Source: Streptomyces sp. NWU339 (GTDB lineage: Bacteria > Actinomycetota > Actinomycetes > Streptomycetales > Streptomycetaceae). Taken from it: a stretch of DNA of 37,971 bases. A program made the translations under genes and the position numbers. How positions within the stretch are numbered: the first letter of the stretch is position 1; each line of letters begins with the position of its first letter. Positions 1-6,779 of this stretch are shown here, in pieces. The stretch is taken from assembly GCF_003143855.1 (NCBI RefSeq), contig NZ_QFRK01000056.1:1-37971 (forward strand), written 5' to 3'. Below the pieces are notes generated by a model. The model worked only from the letters and a program-made list of their open reading frames with translations, did no database searches and was not told the origin of the DNA.

Positions 1-328
1 GCTGGAGGTACACCTGATCTGCGATAACTACGCTACGCACAAGACACCGGCGATACAGCGTTGGCTCGCGGAGCACCCGCGCTTCCACATGCACTTCACC
101 CCCACCTACTCCTCCTGGCTCAACCAGGTCGAGCGGTGGTTCGGACTGCTGACCGAGCGGCAGATACGCCGCGGCGTCCACAAGAACGTCCAGGCTCTGG
201 AACGCGACATCCGCGCCTGGATCAAACTGTGGAACGAAGATCCGCGGCCGTTCGCCTGGGTGAAGACCGCGGACGAGATCCTCGAACGCCTCGCCGGATA
301 TCTTCAGCGAATCAAAGACTCAAGACAC
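1..328 (+). mobile_element. Right end of an IS630-type insertion sequence (truncated by window)
   Basis: The window opens inside an IS630-type element. Its transposase reading frame runs to the element's apparent edge. The bases CAC at 326-328 are followed by TA at 329-330, and the flanking DNA from 331 on is unrelated to the IS and resembles the 3' end of pmt. IS630 elements insert at TA dinucleotides, so the right boundary probably lies at 328/329. The left end and its inverted repeat lie outside the window, so the boundary is inferred from one side only. Confidence 0.6.
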
Positions 329-331
329 TAG
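2..331 (+). CDS. IS630 family transposase, C-terminal part
   Basis: Partial gene; the 5' part lies before the window. The open frame entering at base 2 encodes the end of a DDE transposase: an ICDNYATHK motif carries the second catalytic Asp, and FTPTYSSWLNQVERWF carries the catalytic Glu. A short helical tail ends in RIKDSRH and TAG at 329-331. These motifs are diagnostic for the IS630/Tc1-mariner superfamily. The protein would cut and paste the element at TA sites. It is a different IS from the complete element at 20731-22779, because the motif context differs (YSSWLNQVERWF here, YASWANPIEAHF there). Only about 109 residues are visible, so whether the full gene is intact cannot be judged. 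The TAG stop overlaps the inferred TA target. Confidence 0.85.
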   Translation: MEVHLICDNYATHKTPAIQRWLAEHPRFHMHFTPTYSSWLNQVERWFGLLTERQIRRGVHKNVQALERDIRAWIKLWNEDPRPFAWVKTADEILERLAGYLQRIKDSRH

Positions 332-408
332 ACCCAAGTGTCCAGCCACATCCGGGACCGCCAGTCGTCGATTGGGGATGGAGGTGTCGGTGTAGGTCGG
401 CCAGAAGT
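332..408. repeat. Imperfect copy of the 3' end of pmt (direct repeat with 3452-3529)
   Basis: This stretch matches the last ~77 bp of the O-mannosyltransferase gene at 3452-3529 in the same orientation, with about five substitutions and one extra T. Read on the minus strand it encodes a YFWPTYTDTSIP-like version of the pmt C-terminus, shifted by the extra base. It ends where gntR coding sequence begins, at GGCCAGAAGTAC. The two copies form a direct repeat around a ~3.0-kb segment, as expected of att sites of an integrated element or of a displaced gene end. No other part of pmt is present here. Confidence 0.85.
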
Positions 409-416
409 ACCGACAG

Positions 417-1157
417 GTGGCCGACGCCCTGCGCCGCGAGATCGTGAACGGCGCGTTCGACTCCGACCGCCGGTTGCCCTCGGAAAGCGAGCTGTCGGCC
501 CGGTTCGACGCCTCCCGGAACACCGTCCGGTCCGGGCTCGCCCTGCTGGTCGGCGAGGGGCTGATCACCTCCAGCCAGGGGCTCGGCTACGAGGTCCGCT
601 CGCACGAGGTCTTCGAACTCAACGCCTCACGCTTCGAGAACCTGCAGTTCCCGCAGAACGGGGACTCCTACCACACCGACGTGACGAACGCCGGCCGCCG
701 CCCCCACCAGACGTTCCGGGTCGAGATGCTGCCCGCGCCCGCAGAGGTCGCGGAGCGCCTGCGGGTGGAGCAGGGAAGCAAGGTCGTCCTGCGGTTCTGT
801 CACCGGTACGTGGATGACGTGCCGTGGTCCACGCAGGCGACGTACTACCCGGCGTGGCTGATCGAGGGCTCGCCCCGCCTGGCCGACCCCGGGGACATCG
901 AGGAGGGGACCACGCGGTATCTGGCCGGCCGCGGAATCGAGCAGATCGGCTACTTCGACGAGATCGCGACCCGCATGCCCACGCCGGAAGAGGCGCGCCT
1001 CCTGGAGGTGGGGGCCGGCGTGCCCGTCCTGCTGTGGACGCGCACGGGCTACGCCCCCGACCGGCCCATCCGGTGCACCGTCACCACCTTCCGGGGCGAC
1101 CTGAACCGGATGACCTACGAGATCGGCGACCTGGCCGGCCGAAGCGAGCACACGTGA
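417..1157 (+). CDS. GntR-family transcriptional regulator (HutC/UTRA type), 5' end replaced
   Basis: The N-terminal winged helix (about residues 1-60) has the GntR signature LPSESELSARFDASRNTV followed by a recognition helix and wing. Residues ~80-240 form a UTRA ligand-binding domain ending in a FRGDLNRMTYEI-like strand. Such regulators repress neighbouring genes until a small ligand binds; in integrative plasmids such as pSAM2 a GntR protein (KorSA) controls excision and replication genes. The GTG at 417 is the only start after the in-frame TAG at 393-395. The residues just before it (KYRQ) belong to the usual GntR N-terminus, so a few native residues and the original start and RBS have been lost where the pmt-like repeat was joined. 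Expression is therefore doubtful. It overlaps the next gene by GTGA. Family call is firm; ligand unknown. Confidence 0.75.
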   Translation: MADALRREIVNGAFDSDRRLPSESELSARFDASRNTVRSGLALLVGEGLITSSQGLGYEVRSHEVFELNASRFENLQFPQNGDSYHTDVTNAGRRPHQTFRVEMLPAPAEVAERLRVEQGSKVVLRFCHRYVDDVPWSTQATYYPAWLIEGSPRLADPGDIEEGTTRYLAGRGIEQIGYFDEIATRMPTPEEARLLEVGAGVPVLLWTRTGYAPDRPIRCTVTTFRGDLNRMTYEIGDLAGRSEHT

Positions 1158-1545
1158 TCATCACTCCCGCCGAACCGCCGGACCTGCCCACGCTGCTGTC
1201 CTTCCGCCAGGAGGCAGCGGCGTGGTTGCGCGGGCTCGGCTTCGACCAGTGGAGCCGCCCGTACCCGGCGGACAAGCTGTCGGCCACGATCGAAGCGGGC
1301 GCCGTCTTCATGCTCCGTGACGGGCGTACGACCGCCGGAACCATCACGCTCACGCCGGACGCGGAAGACGGGCTGTGGACCGGCGAGGAACTGGCCGAAC
1401 CGTCGATGTTCGTCAACAAGCTCACCATCGCTCGCGCGTACGCCGGACAGAACCTCGGCGGCCGACTGCTGGACTGGGCCGACGACCGTGCACATCATGC
1501 GGGCGCCCAGTGGCTCCGCCTGGACGCCCTGGACCACGCCCGCTC
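1154..1545 (+). pseudogene. GNAT N-acetyltransferase, frameshifted and 3'-truncated
   Basis: It starts at GTG 1154, overlapping the gntR stop by GTGA, so the two were translationally coupled. The product begins VIITPAEPPDLPTLLSF and shows the GNAT fold core: an acetyl-CoA loop around ARAYAGQNLGGRLLDWA and the following strand QWLRLDA. In intact relatives this strand is followed by WTTN and a YY-helix. Here an extra C near 1528-1530 shifts the frame: WTT is found in the next frame, after which homology is lost within a few codons. The frame stays open to 1666 but the sequence no longer looks like a GNAT. A GntR-GNAT pair is a common cargo of actinomycete integrative elements, which fits the mosaic surroundings. 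Probably non-functional. Confidence 0.7.
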
Positions 1546-1745
1546 CATGGTGTGTGGGGCGACGGCGGACGGGATGGGAGCTGGGGTGAGGGGTGGATCG
1601 GCGGGGAGGCGGCGGCCTGCGACCAGGCGTTTTCGACAGCATGCACCAGCGGTCAGAGTACGATAAAGAAGTGGTAAACCTCGCGTGGCCACTCCTCCTA
1701 TCGGATGCAGTGCCTGCGGGAGGCGCGGGCCGCAAGGAGCAAGGC

Positions 1746-2102
1746 ATGATCCATTCAGCCGATATCCGCGAGTGGCGCAACCGGGACGTGATCGATCCCA
1801 AGGGACGCAAGATCGGAGCCCTGGAAGCGGTCTACGTGGACACCACCACCGACGCGCCGACCATGGCCACCGTCCGTACCGGACTGCCGACTCGGCACCG
1901 ACTGGTCTTCGTGCCCCTCGACGAGGCAACGCTGGGCCCCGGATACGTGAAGGTGGCGCACGGGAGAGGGCTGGTGAGGAAGGCGCCGTCCATGGGCATG
2001 GATGACGTCCTGCCGGTCGAGCGGGAAGAAGAAATCTTCAAACACTACGAGAGGCCTTACGAGCGCGGTACTGGGAGCGGGCGCCGCCTCGCACGCCGCT
2101 GA
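1746..2102 (+). CDS. PRC-barrel domain protein
   Basis: A 118-aa protein starting at ATG 1746, preceded by AAGGAGC at 1734-1740; the upstream in-frame extension to 1593 lacks a ribosome site. Residues ~5-85 form a PRC-barrel: IREWRNRDVIDPKGRKIG, then GALEAVYVDTTT and LVFVPLDEA. PRC-barrels are small beta-barrels found in RimM and in many actinobacterial stress proteins, where they mediate protein contacts. The charged C-terminus EEEIFKHYERPY resembles the link to DUF2382 in longer relatives, which is missing here. The neighbours are a tiny membrane protein and an unrecognised gene, so this may be a stress-gene patch caught in the accessory segment. The exact role is unknown. Confidence 0.75.
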   Translation: MIHSADIREWRNRDVIDPKGRKIGALEAVYVDTTTDAPTMATVRTGLPTRHRLVFVPLDEATLGPGYVKVAHGRGLVRKAPSMGMDDVLPVEREEEIFKHYERPYERGTGSGRRLARR

Positions 2103-2195
2103 CCAGCCTCCGTCGCAAGAGCACCGAAGCCCGACCAAATCGCTGGTCACAGCGGGGCTCATCGCCCGCAGCAGAAGCTCGAGGATGTGCTCACC

Positions 2196-2366
2196 ATGGC
2201 GCTTTTCCTGTTCCTGATCCTCGTGGCCATCGTCCTGGGAATCATCGGCACGGTGGCGGCAGGACTGTCCTACCTCCTGATCATCGGCATCGTGGTCTTC
2301 GTGGCAGACCTGGTCCTGTTCGGTATGCGCCGGTCCCGGCGCTCCCATCGACACTCCGTCCGGTGA
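2196..2366 (+). CDS. Small hydrophobic membrane protein, 56 aa
   Basis: An open frame from ATG 2196 to TGA 2364-2366 encodes 56 residues. Two hydrophobic segments (about residues 2-22 and 24-43) are followed by a basic tail rich in Arg, Ser and His (RRSRRSHRHSVR). This predicts a two-pass hairpin with the positive tail in the cytoplasm. A possible ribosome site GAGGATG lies 7-15 bases upstream. Similar tiny hydrophobic proteins are common near PRC-barrel stress genes in streptomycetes, but I cannot name a function. Codon third positions are GC-rich and no competing longer frame explains the hydrophobicity, so I consider it real. Confidence 0.6.
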   Translation: MALFLFLILVAIVLGIIGTVAAGLSYLLIIGIVVFVADLVLFGMRRSRRSHRHSVR

Positions 2367-2500
2367 TGCCACCACTGCCGGCGACCTAGTACGGGCGAGA
2401 AACGGCGAAGCGAGCAGCTCAAAGACGTCGGGGCAGTCGTTGTAGGCGGGGTGGATCCGATGCGGCGCATGGTGCTCCTTGCAGTGACAGGATCGGTGCT

Positions 2501-3283
2501 ATGGGCACCGAGACGGACTGGGTGTACCGGGTGTTCGAGCCGCACGGCTCGGAGGGATGGCGCCCCTACGGCAGCGACCCGGAACGGTGGCGGGGCACGA
2601 TCACCGCCGACGATTCGAGTGAGGGCCCCCAGTACGCCCTCTCCCTCGTCGTCGTCGACCTGATGACCGAGTGGAAGGTGCGCGGCCTGCACCGGGCGAA
2701 GCACGTGCGGGTCTACCTCTGGCGCGACGAAGAGGGCGACCAGGAGGACGCCGACGCCGTCGTGGAGGTCCGGCCGAGCACCCCCGCTGAGTTACCGGCG
2801 AGCGACCGGATCCGCGCACCGGCGGGATACCGGCCCGGGGCGAGCGATAGATGTCTGGTCAGGCAAGCGAGAGAGGCCGCCGCGCGAGCACTGGCTGCCG
2901 TTTTCCCCCAGGTGTCCCCCGTAGCGCCAGGATCAAGGAAACTCGCAGGCCGCAGCTGGTGCACGGAGCCCGCTGTAAATCCGCCGGCTCAGCCTTCCCG
3001 GGTTCGAATCCTGGCGCCGCCACTCGTACGAAGAGACCTCCTCTGGTCTGCGGGAACGCGGATCAGAGGGAGCGAGGGCGATCTCCTGGCGGTGGTCATG
3101 CCGTCCCGGTGTCGTCCGCCTCCTCGCCCTCCGCCTGCTCGCCCTCCGCCTGGGACGGCTCGGTCCTGGGGACGTCCGGGTGCGCGGCCGCGCGTTCGGC
3201 AGGATCGTCACGCTCGCCTTCGGCCTGCGAGGGCGTGTGGGAGTACAGCCACGGTTCGTATGCCGATTCTCCGGTCTTCATGA
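2501..3283 (+). CDS. Hypothetical protein; only the N-terminal part looks like genuine coding sequence
   Basis: The frame from ATG 2501 begins MGTETDWVYRVFEPHG. It encodes about 120 residues of plausible soluble alpha/beta protein with acidic stretches (WRDEEGDQEDADAVVEV). I do not recognise a family. It contains a TTA leucine codon at 2792-2794, rare in Streptomyces and read by the bldA tRNA. From roughly 2900 the frame runs through the tRNA-Tyr fragment (2973-3022) and antisense to the small gene at 3096-3281, so the C-terminal third is probably accidental read-through. The native 3' end may have been lost at an integration junction. Confidence 0.4.
   Translation: MGTETDWVYRVFEPHGSEGWRPYGSDPERWRGTITADDSSEGPQYALSLVVVDLMTEWKVRGLHRAKHVRVYLWRDEEGDQEDADAVVEVRPSTPAELPASDRIRAPAGYRPGASDRCLVRQAREAAARALAAVFPQVSPVAPGSRKLAGRSWCTEPAVNPPAQPSRVRILAPPLVRRDLLWSAGTRIRGSEGDLLAVVMPSRCRPPPRPPPARPPPGTARSWGRPGARPRVRQDRHARLRPARACGSTATVRMPILRSS
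2973..3022 (+). pseudogene. 3' fragment of a tRNA-Tyr (GTA) gene, att-like
   Basis: The stretch begins with the anticodon loop CTGTAAA (anticodon GTA at 2975-2977) and the 3' half of the anticodon stem. It continues with a long type-II variable arm, a complete T-arm (CCGGG, loop TTCGAAT, CCTGG) and the 3' acceptor strand CGCCGCC plus discriminator A at 3022. The 5' half of a tRNA (acceptor strand, D-arm) is not present upstream, so this is not a functional tRNA. The 3' half of tRNA genes is the classic attachment site of actinomycete integrative elements; SLP1 of S. coelicolor is known to use tRNA-Tyr. I read this as an att remnant. No integrase gene is adjacent. Confidence 0.75.
3096..3281 (-). 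CDS. Small acidic hypothetical protein, 61 aa
   Basis: Reading leftward from ATG at 3281, with a strong AAGGAGG about 6 bases upstream, this encodes MKTGESAYEPWLYSHTPSQ followed by a Glu/Asp/Ala-rich tail to TGA. The tail contains an imperfect internal repeat (PSQAEGERDD, then PSQAEGEQAEGEEADD). No Cys, membrane segment or catalytic motif is seen; it is probably disordered beyond residue 15. It lies downstream of pmt on the same strand, separated by the strong hairpin at 3402-3434, so it is likely transcribed independently. Function unknown. The excellent ribosome site and the clear start are the main reasons to believe it. Confidence 0.6.
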   Translation of the reverse strand: MKTGESAYEPWLYSHTPSQAEGERDDPAERAAAHPDVPRTEPSQAEGEQAEGEEADDTGTA

Positions 3284-3401
3284 CAGGCCTCCTTGGTCGC
3301 CTCGCCTTCCATGCTCCTCCGCTCCTGCGCGGACCGCAGCAGAGCCGGGGCCGGGCCCGTCCCGGGGCCGTCCGAGGAGAGCGACGAGGACCACCGACGA
3401 C

Positions 3402-3434
3402 CACGGGGGCGCGGCGTTCTGCCGCGCCCCCGTG
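3402..3434 (-). terminator. Intrinsic terminator downstream of pmt
   Basis: A perfect 14-bp GC-rich inverted repeat (CACGGGGGCGCGGC at 3402-3415 and its complement at 3421-3434) encloses a 5-nt loop. It begins 15 bases beyond the pmt stop on the minus strand. There is no strong U-tract, as is usual in streptomycetes. Confidence 0.75.
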
Positions 3435-3448
3435 CTGCGTCCGCCCGG

Positions 3449-5212
3449 TTAGACCCAGGTGTCCAGCCACATCCGGGAGCGCCAGTCGTCGATGGGGATG
3501 GAGGTGCCGGTGTAGATCGGCCAGAAGTAGATGAAGTTCCAGGCGATCAGGAGGACCAGGACGCCTGCCGCCGTCGCGCCCGCGACCCTGCGGGTGTCGC
3601 TGGAGCGGGGCGGGCCGACGAGCGCGCCCAGGAGCATCGCCACCGCCAGGCACAGGAACGGGAGGAAGACGATGGAGTAGAAGAAGAAGATCGTGCGCTC
3701 CTGGTACAGGAACCACGGCAGGTAGCCGGCCGCGACGCCGCAGGCGATGGCGCCCGCCCGCCAGTCACGGCGGAAGAACCAGCGCCACAGGACGTAGAGG
3801 AGCGCGAAGCAGGCCACCCACCACAGCATGGGCGTGCCCAGGGCCAGCACCTCACGGGCGCACTTCTCGCCCGCGTCGGCCGGGCAGCCGTCCGTGCCGG
3901 GTGCCGGGGACTCGTAGAAGTAGGAGACCGGGCGGCCGGTGACGATCCAGCTCCACGGGTTGGACTCGTAGGTGTGCGGCGAGGACAGGCCGACGTGGAA
4001 GTCGTACACCTGGTTCTCGTAGTGCCAGAAGCTGCGCCACCAGTCGGGGAACAGCCAGGACCAGCTGCTGTCCTTGCCGTCGGTCACCGCCCAGTCGCGG
4101 TAGTAGCCGCCGCTGCCGTCGTCCGCGGAGAGGAACCAGCCGAGCCACGAGGCGACGTACGTCGCGAGCGCGACCGGGACGGTGGAGAGGAACGCCCGGC
4201 CCAGGTCGCGCCGCAGCACCGCCCGGTAGGGGCGGCGGGCACCGGCGGTCCGGCGCGCGCCGACGTCCCACAGCACCGCCATCACGCAGAGCGCGGCCAT
4301 GACGTACAGCCCGTTCCACTTCGTGGCGAACGCCAGGCCCAGCATCAGCCCCGCCGCCAGCCGCCAGGGCCGCAGGCCCAGCCGGGTGTTCTCGGCGATG
4401 TCCGGGTCCGGCAGGGTCCGGCCGTCGGGGCCCACGGGCAGCGCGGCGGCGAGCCGCGCCCTGGCCCGGTCCCGGTCGACGAGCAGGCACCCGAAGGCCG
4501 CGAGCACGAAGAACATCAGCACCCCGTCGAGCAGCGCGGTGCGGCTCATCACGAAGTGCAGCCCGTCCACCGCCATCAGTGCGCCCGCGAGGCAGCCCAG
4601 GAACGTGGAACGGAACAGGCGCCGGCCGATGCGGCACAGCATCAGGACGGAGAGCGTCCCGAGCAGAGCCGTCATGAACCGCCAGCCGAACGGGTCGAAC
4701 CCGAACATCAGCTCGCCCAGCCCGATGACGTACTTGCCGACCGGCGGATGCACGACGTACGCCGCTTCGATCGGAATGGGGACGTCACCGCCCCTGGAGA
4801 GGATCAGGTCGTTGACGTTCTTGTCCCAGTTGACCTCGAAGCCGCGGTGGACGAGCGCCCACGCGTCCTTGGCGTAGTACGTCTCGTCGAATATCACCGC
4901 CCTGGGGCTGCCCAGGTTCCAGAACCGCAGCACTCCCGCGAACAGGGTGACCAGCAGCGGGCCGCCCCACGCCGACCAGCGGGTGATCCGGTCGGCGAGC
5001 ACCGGCGGCACCCCGAGCGTGTTCCACAGTCTGCCGGACGGCTCGGTGTACGGCGGGACCAGGCGGTCACGGATGTCGGGAACCCCGTGGGCACCGCCTC
5101 CGGTACCCGCCGCCGGGTGGCCGAAGCGGCGCAGCCGCTGCTGCCACGACGGTTGCCGCTCCTGCGGCGACTGGTCCTGCCGGGTGTCCGTGGAGGACGC
5201 GGTACTGGTCAC
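3449..5212 (-). CDS. pmt: Dolichyl-phosphate-mannose-protein mannosyltransferase (protein O-mannosyltransferase)
   Basis: A 587-aa integral membrane GT39 glycosyltransferase that transfers mannose from polyprenyl-phosphate-mannose to Ser/Thr of secreted proteins at the outer face of the membrane. The N-terminal ~85 residues are cytoplasmic and Gln/Arg-rich. The first membrane segment is followed by the catalytic acidic pair in VIFDETYYAKDAW, the hallmark of PMTs, then HPPVGKY. About ten further hydrophobic segments run to the C-terminus (NFIYFWPIYTGTSIP). The GTG start at 5212 is chosen because upstream sequence belongs to the intergenic gap with rsmI; the frame stays open much further by GC bias only. 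It is divergent from rsmI (117-bp gap). In S. coelicolor the homologue is needed for phage phiC31 infection. Its last 77 bp recur at 332-408. Confidence 0.95.
   Translation of the reverse strand: MTSTASSTDTRQDQSPQERQPSWQQRLRRFGHPAAGTGGGAHGVPDIRDRLVPPYTEPSGRLWNTLGVPPVLADRITRWSAWGGPLLVTLFAGVLRFWNLGSPRAVIFDETYYAKDAWALVHRGFEVNWDKNVNDLILSRGGDVPIPIEAAYVVHPPVGKYVIGLGELMFGFDPFGWRFMTALLGTLSVLMLCRIGRRLFRSTFLGCLAGALMAVDGLHFVMSRTALLDGVLMFFVLAAFGCLLVDRDRARARLAAALPVGPDGRTLPDPDIAENTRLGLRPWRLAAGLMLGLAFATKWNGLYVMAALCVMAVLWDVGARRTAGARRPYRAVLRRDLGRAFLSTVPVALATYVASWLGWFLSADDGSGGYYRDWAVTDGKDSSWSWLFPDWWRSFWHYENQVYDFHVGLSSPHTYESNPWSWIVTGRPVSYFYESPAPGTDGCPADAGEKCAREVLALGTPMLWWVACFALLYVLWRWFFRRDWRAGAIACGVAAGYLPWFLYQERTIFFFYSIVFLPFLCLAVAMLLGALVGPPRSSDTRRVAGATAAGVLVLLIAWNFIYFWPIYTGTSIPIDDWRSRMWLDTWV
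3452..3529. repeat. Resident copy of the pmt-end direct repeat
   Basis: This is the 3'-terminal coding part of pmt and is the partner of the imperfect copy at 332-408, in the same orientation. The match begins at the stop codon (TAGACCCA in both on the plus strand) and ends at CGGCCAGAAGTA. If the 409-3451 segment is an integrated element, this copy is the one that keeps pmt intact. Confidence 0.8.
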
Positions 5213-5329
5213 CGCGCCATCGTAGGGAACGGCGCTGCGGGAGTCCCGCGCATGGGTGGTATGCCCGGTTCCGGACGAGGCCGGTCCGCCCGGACCCTCC
5301 GGCCCGTCCGGCCCTGGGAGGATGGGGGA

Positions 5330-6178
5330 GTGACCGGAACCCTCGTACTCGCAGGCACCCCCATCGGCGACGTCTCCGACGCCCCGCCCCGGCTCGCCGA
5401 GGAGCTGGCCGGCGCCGACGTCGTCGCCGCCGAGGACACCCGGCGGCTGCGGCGGCTGGCCCAGGCGCTCGGCGTCATCCCCAAGGGCCGGGTGGTGTCG
5501 TACTTCGAGGGCAACGAGTCCGCCCGTACGCCCGAACTGGTCGAGGAGCTGGCCGGTGGCGCGCGCGTGCTGCTGGTGACGGACGCCGGGATGCCCTCCG
5601 TGTCCGACCCCGGGTACCGGCTGGTCGCGGCCGCCGTCGAGCGGGACATCAAGGTCACCGCGGTGCCCGGACCGTCCGCCGTGCTCACCGCGCTCGCCCT
5701 GTCCGGGCTGCCCGTCGACCGGTTCTGCTTCGAGGGCTTCCCGCCCCGCAAGGCCGGGGAGCGGCTCGGACGGCTGCGGGAGGTGGCCGGGGAACGGCGC
5801 ACCCTCGTCTACTTCGAGTCCCCGCACCGGCTCGACGACACGCTCGCCGCGATGGCCGAGGTGTTCGGCGCGGAGCGCCGGGCCGCCGTCTGCCGCGAGC
5901 TGACCAAGACGTACGAGGAGGTCAGGCGGGGCTCGCTCGCCGAGCTGGCCGAGTGGGCGGCCGAGGGGGTGCGCGGGGAGATCACCGTCGTGGTCGAGGG
6001 CGCGCCGGACCGGGGCTCCGAGCAGGTGGACGCCGCCGAGCTGGCGCGGAGGGTGCGCGTGCGGGAGGAGGCGGGGGAGCGGCGCAAGGAGGCGATCGCG
6101 GCGGTCGCGGTGGAGGCGGGGGTGCCCAAGCGGGAGGTCTTCGACGCAGTGGTGGCGGCGAAACACCCCGCGGGGTGA
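5330..6178 (+). CDS. rsmI: 16S rRNA (cytidine(1402)-2'-O)-methyltransferase
   Basis: A 282-aa SAM-dependent tetrapyrrole-methylase-fold enzyme that 2'-O-methylates C1402 in the ribosomal P site. The N-terminal domain shows LVLAGTPIGDVSD, ADVVAAEDTR, YFEGNE and the SAM loop LLVTDAGMPSVSDPGYRLV; the C-terminal half has GFPPRKAGER and YFESPHRL, all typical of RsmI. Length is normal. The GTG at 5330 follows GGGGGA, and pmt diverges on the other side. A C-terminal Arg/Glu-rich helix precedes TGA. It probably has its own promoter in the 117-bp gap. No unusual residues. Confidence 0.95.
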   Translation: MTGTLVLAGTPIGDVSDAPPRLAEELAGADVVAAEDTRRLRRLAQALGVIPKGRVVSYFEGNESARTPELVEELAGGARVLLVTDAGMPSVSDPGYRLVAAAVERDIKVTAVPGPSAVLTALALSGLPVDRFCFEGFPPRKAGERLGRLREVAGERRTLVYFESPHRLDDTLAAMAEVFGAERRAAVCRELTKTYEEVRRGSLAELAEWAAEGVRGEITVVVEGAPDRGSEQVDAAELARRVRVREEAGERRKEAIAAVAVEAGVPKREVFDAVVAAKHPAG

Positions 6179-6306
6179 GCGAGGCGGAGGCGGCTCGGGA
6201 CGTCGGTCGAGCGCTTGGGAGCCTTCGGCAACGAAACCCTTAAAACGGCGCCAATACTCCGCCGCCCCTACTGCTTTCGCGTCTCCTGAGGAGTCCACTG
6301 GAAGGA

Positions 6307-6331
6307 GGCACGGGCCGCACCGGCCCGTGCC
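6307..6331 (+). promoter_or_regulatory. Leader hairpin upstream of the zinc-finger small protein
   Basis: A perfect 10-bp inverted repeat (GGCACGGGCC at 6307-6316, complement at 6322-6331, loop GCACC) lies 25 bases before the start of the next gene and just upstream of its ribosome site (AGGAG near 6346). A smaller palindrome CTCCTGAGGAG lies shortly before it. It could be the terminator of rsmI (129 bp upstream) or a regulatory leader; the sequence does not decide between them. Confidence 0.45.
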
Positions 6332-6355
6332 CGCCGTGGACCGACAGGAGCCAGG

Positions 6356-6721
6356 ATGACCGAGATCGCAGGACGGGCCGGACACCGCGCCGACGGCGTC
6401 GTCAGGGAGTCGTACTCGTTCGCCTGCATGCGCTGCGGGTACGGCTGGGAGCAGTCGTACGAGATAGAGCACCACAAGGACACCGACGGCCATGAGGCCG
6501 TGCGCTACGTGGCGGACGGCCGGGTCGTGCCCTCCCCGCTGAGCCGTCCGACGTGCCTCAACTGTGACGGCCACGTCGTGCGGATCATGCGGCCCGGCCG
6601 GGTCACCTCCGCACGGAGCGCGGCCCACAGGAAGCACCGCGAGCACCACGGACACCGTGAGCACCACGGTCACCACTGGCGCCTGTCCGACCTGCTGCCC
6701 TCCTTCCGCAGGGCGGACTGA
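6356..6721 (+). CDS. Small CxxC zinc-ribbon protein with His-rich tail
   Basis: A 121-aa protein starting at ATG 6356 with AGGAG upstream. Two CxxC pairs (C24/C27 in ACMRCGYGW and C67/C70 in TCLNCDGH) form a probable zinc ribbon around a 40-residue insert. Residues 91-107 are His/Arg-rich (HRKHREHHGHREHHGHH), a potential extra metal-binding or nucleic-acid-binding stretch. The end is SDLLPSFRRAD. Similar proteins occur widely in streptomycetes, but I know of no established role. It lies between rsmI and tatD and may form its own unit, given the leader hairpin. Confidence 0.75.
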   Translation: MTEIAGRAGHRADGVVRESYSFACMRCGYGWEQSYEIEHHKDTDGHEAVRYVADGRVVPSPLSRPTCLNCDGHVVRIMRPGRVTSARSAAHRKHREHHGHREHHGHHWRLSDLLPSFRRAD

Positions 6722-6779
6722 CGAGCAGGTGCCCCAGTGGTGGGGAAGGCTCCTTCCGCGCGATCCGTAGGATCGGGGC

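Noticed and set aside
2973..3022. Functional tRNA gene
   Set aside because: The acceptor 5' strand, D-arm and 5' anticodon stem are missing upstream.
3293..5329. Long plus-strand frame upstream of and in phase with rsmI
   Set aside because: Antisense to pmt, with low-complexity Arg/Pro/Gln composition; rsmI homology begins only at 5330.
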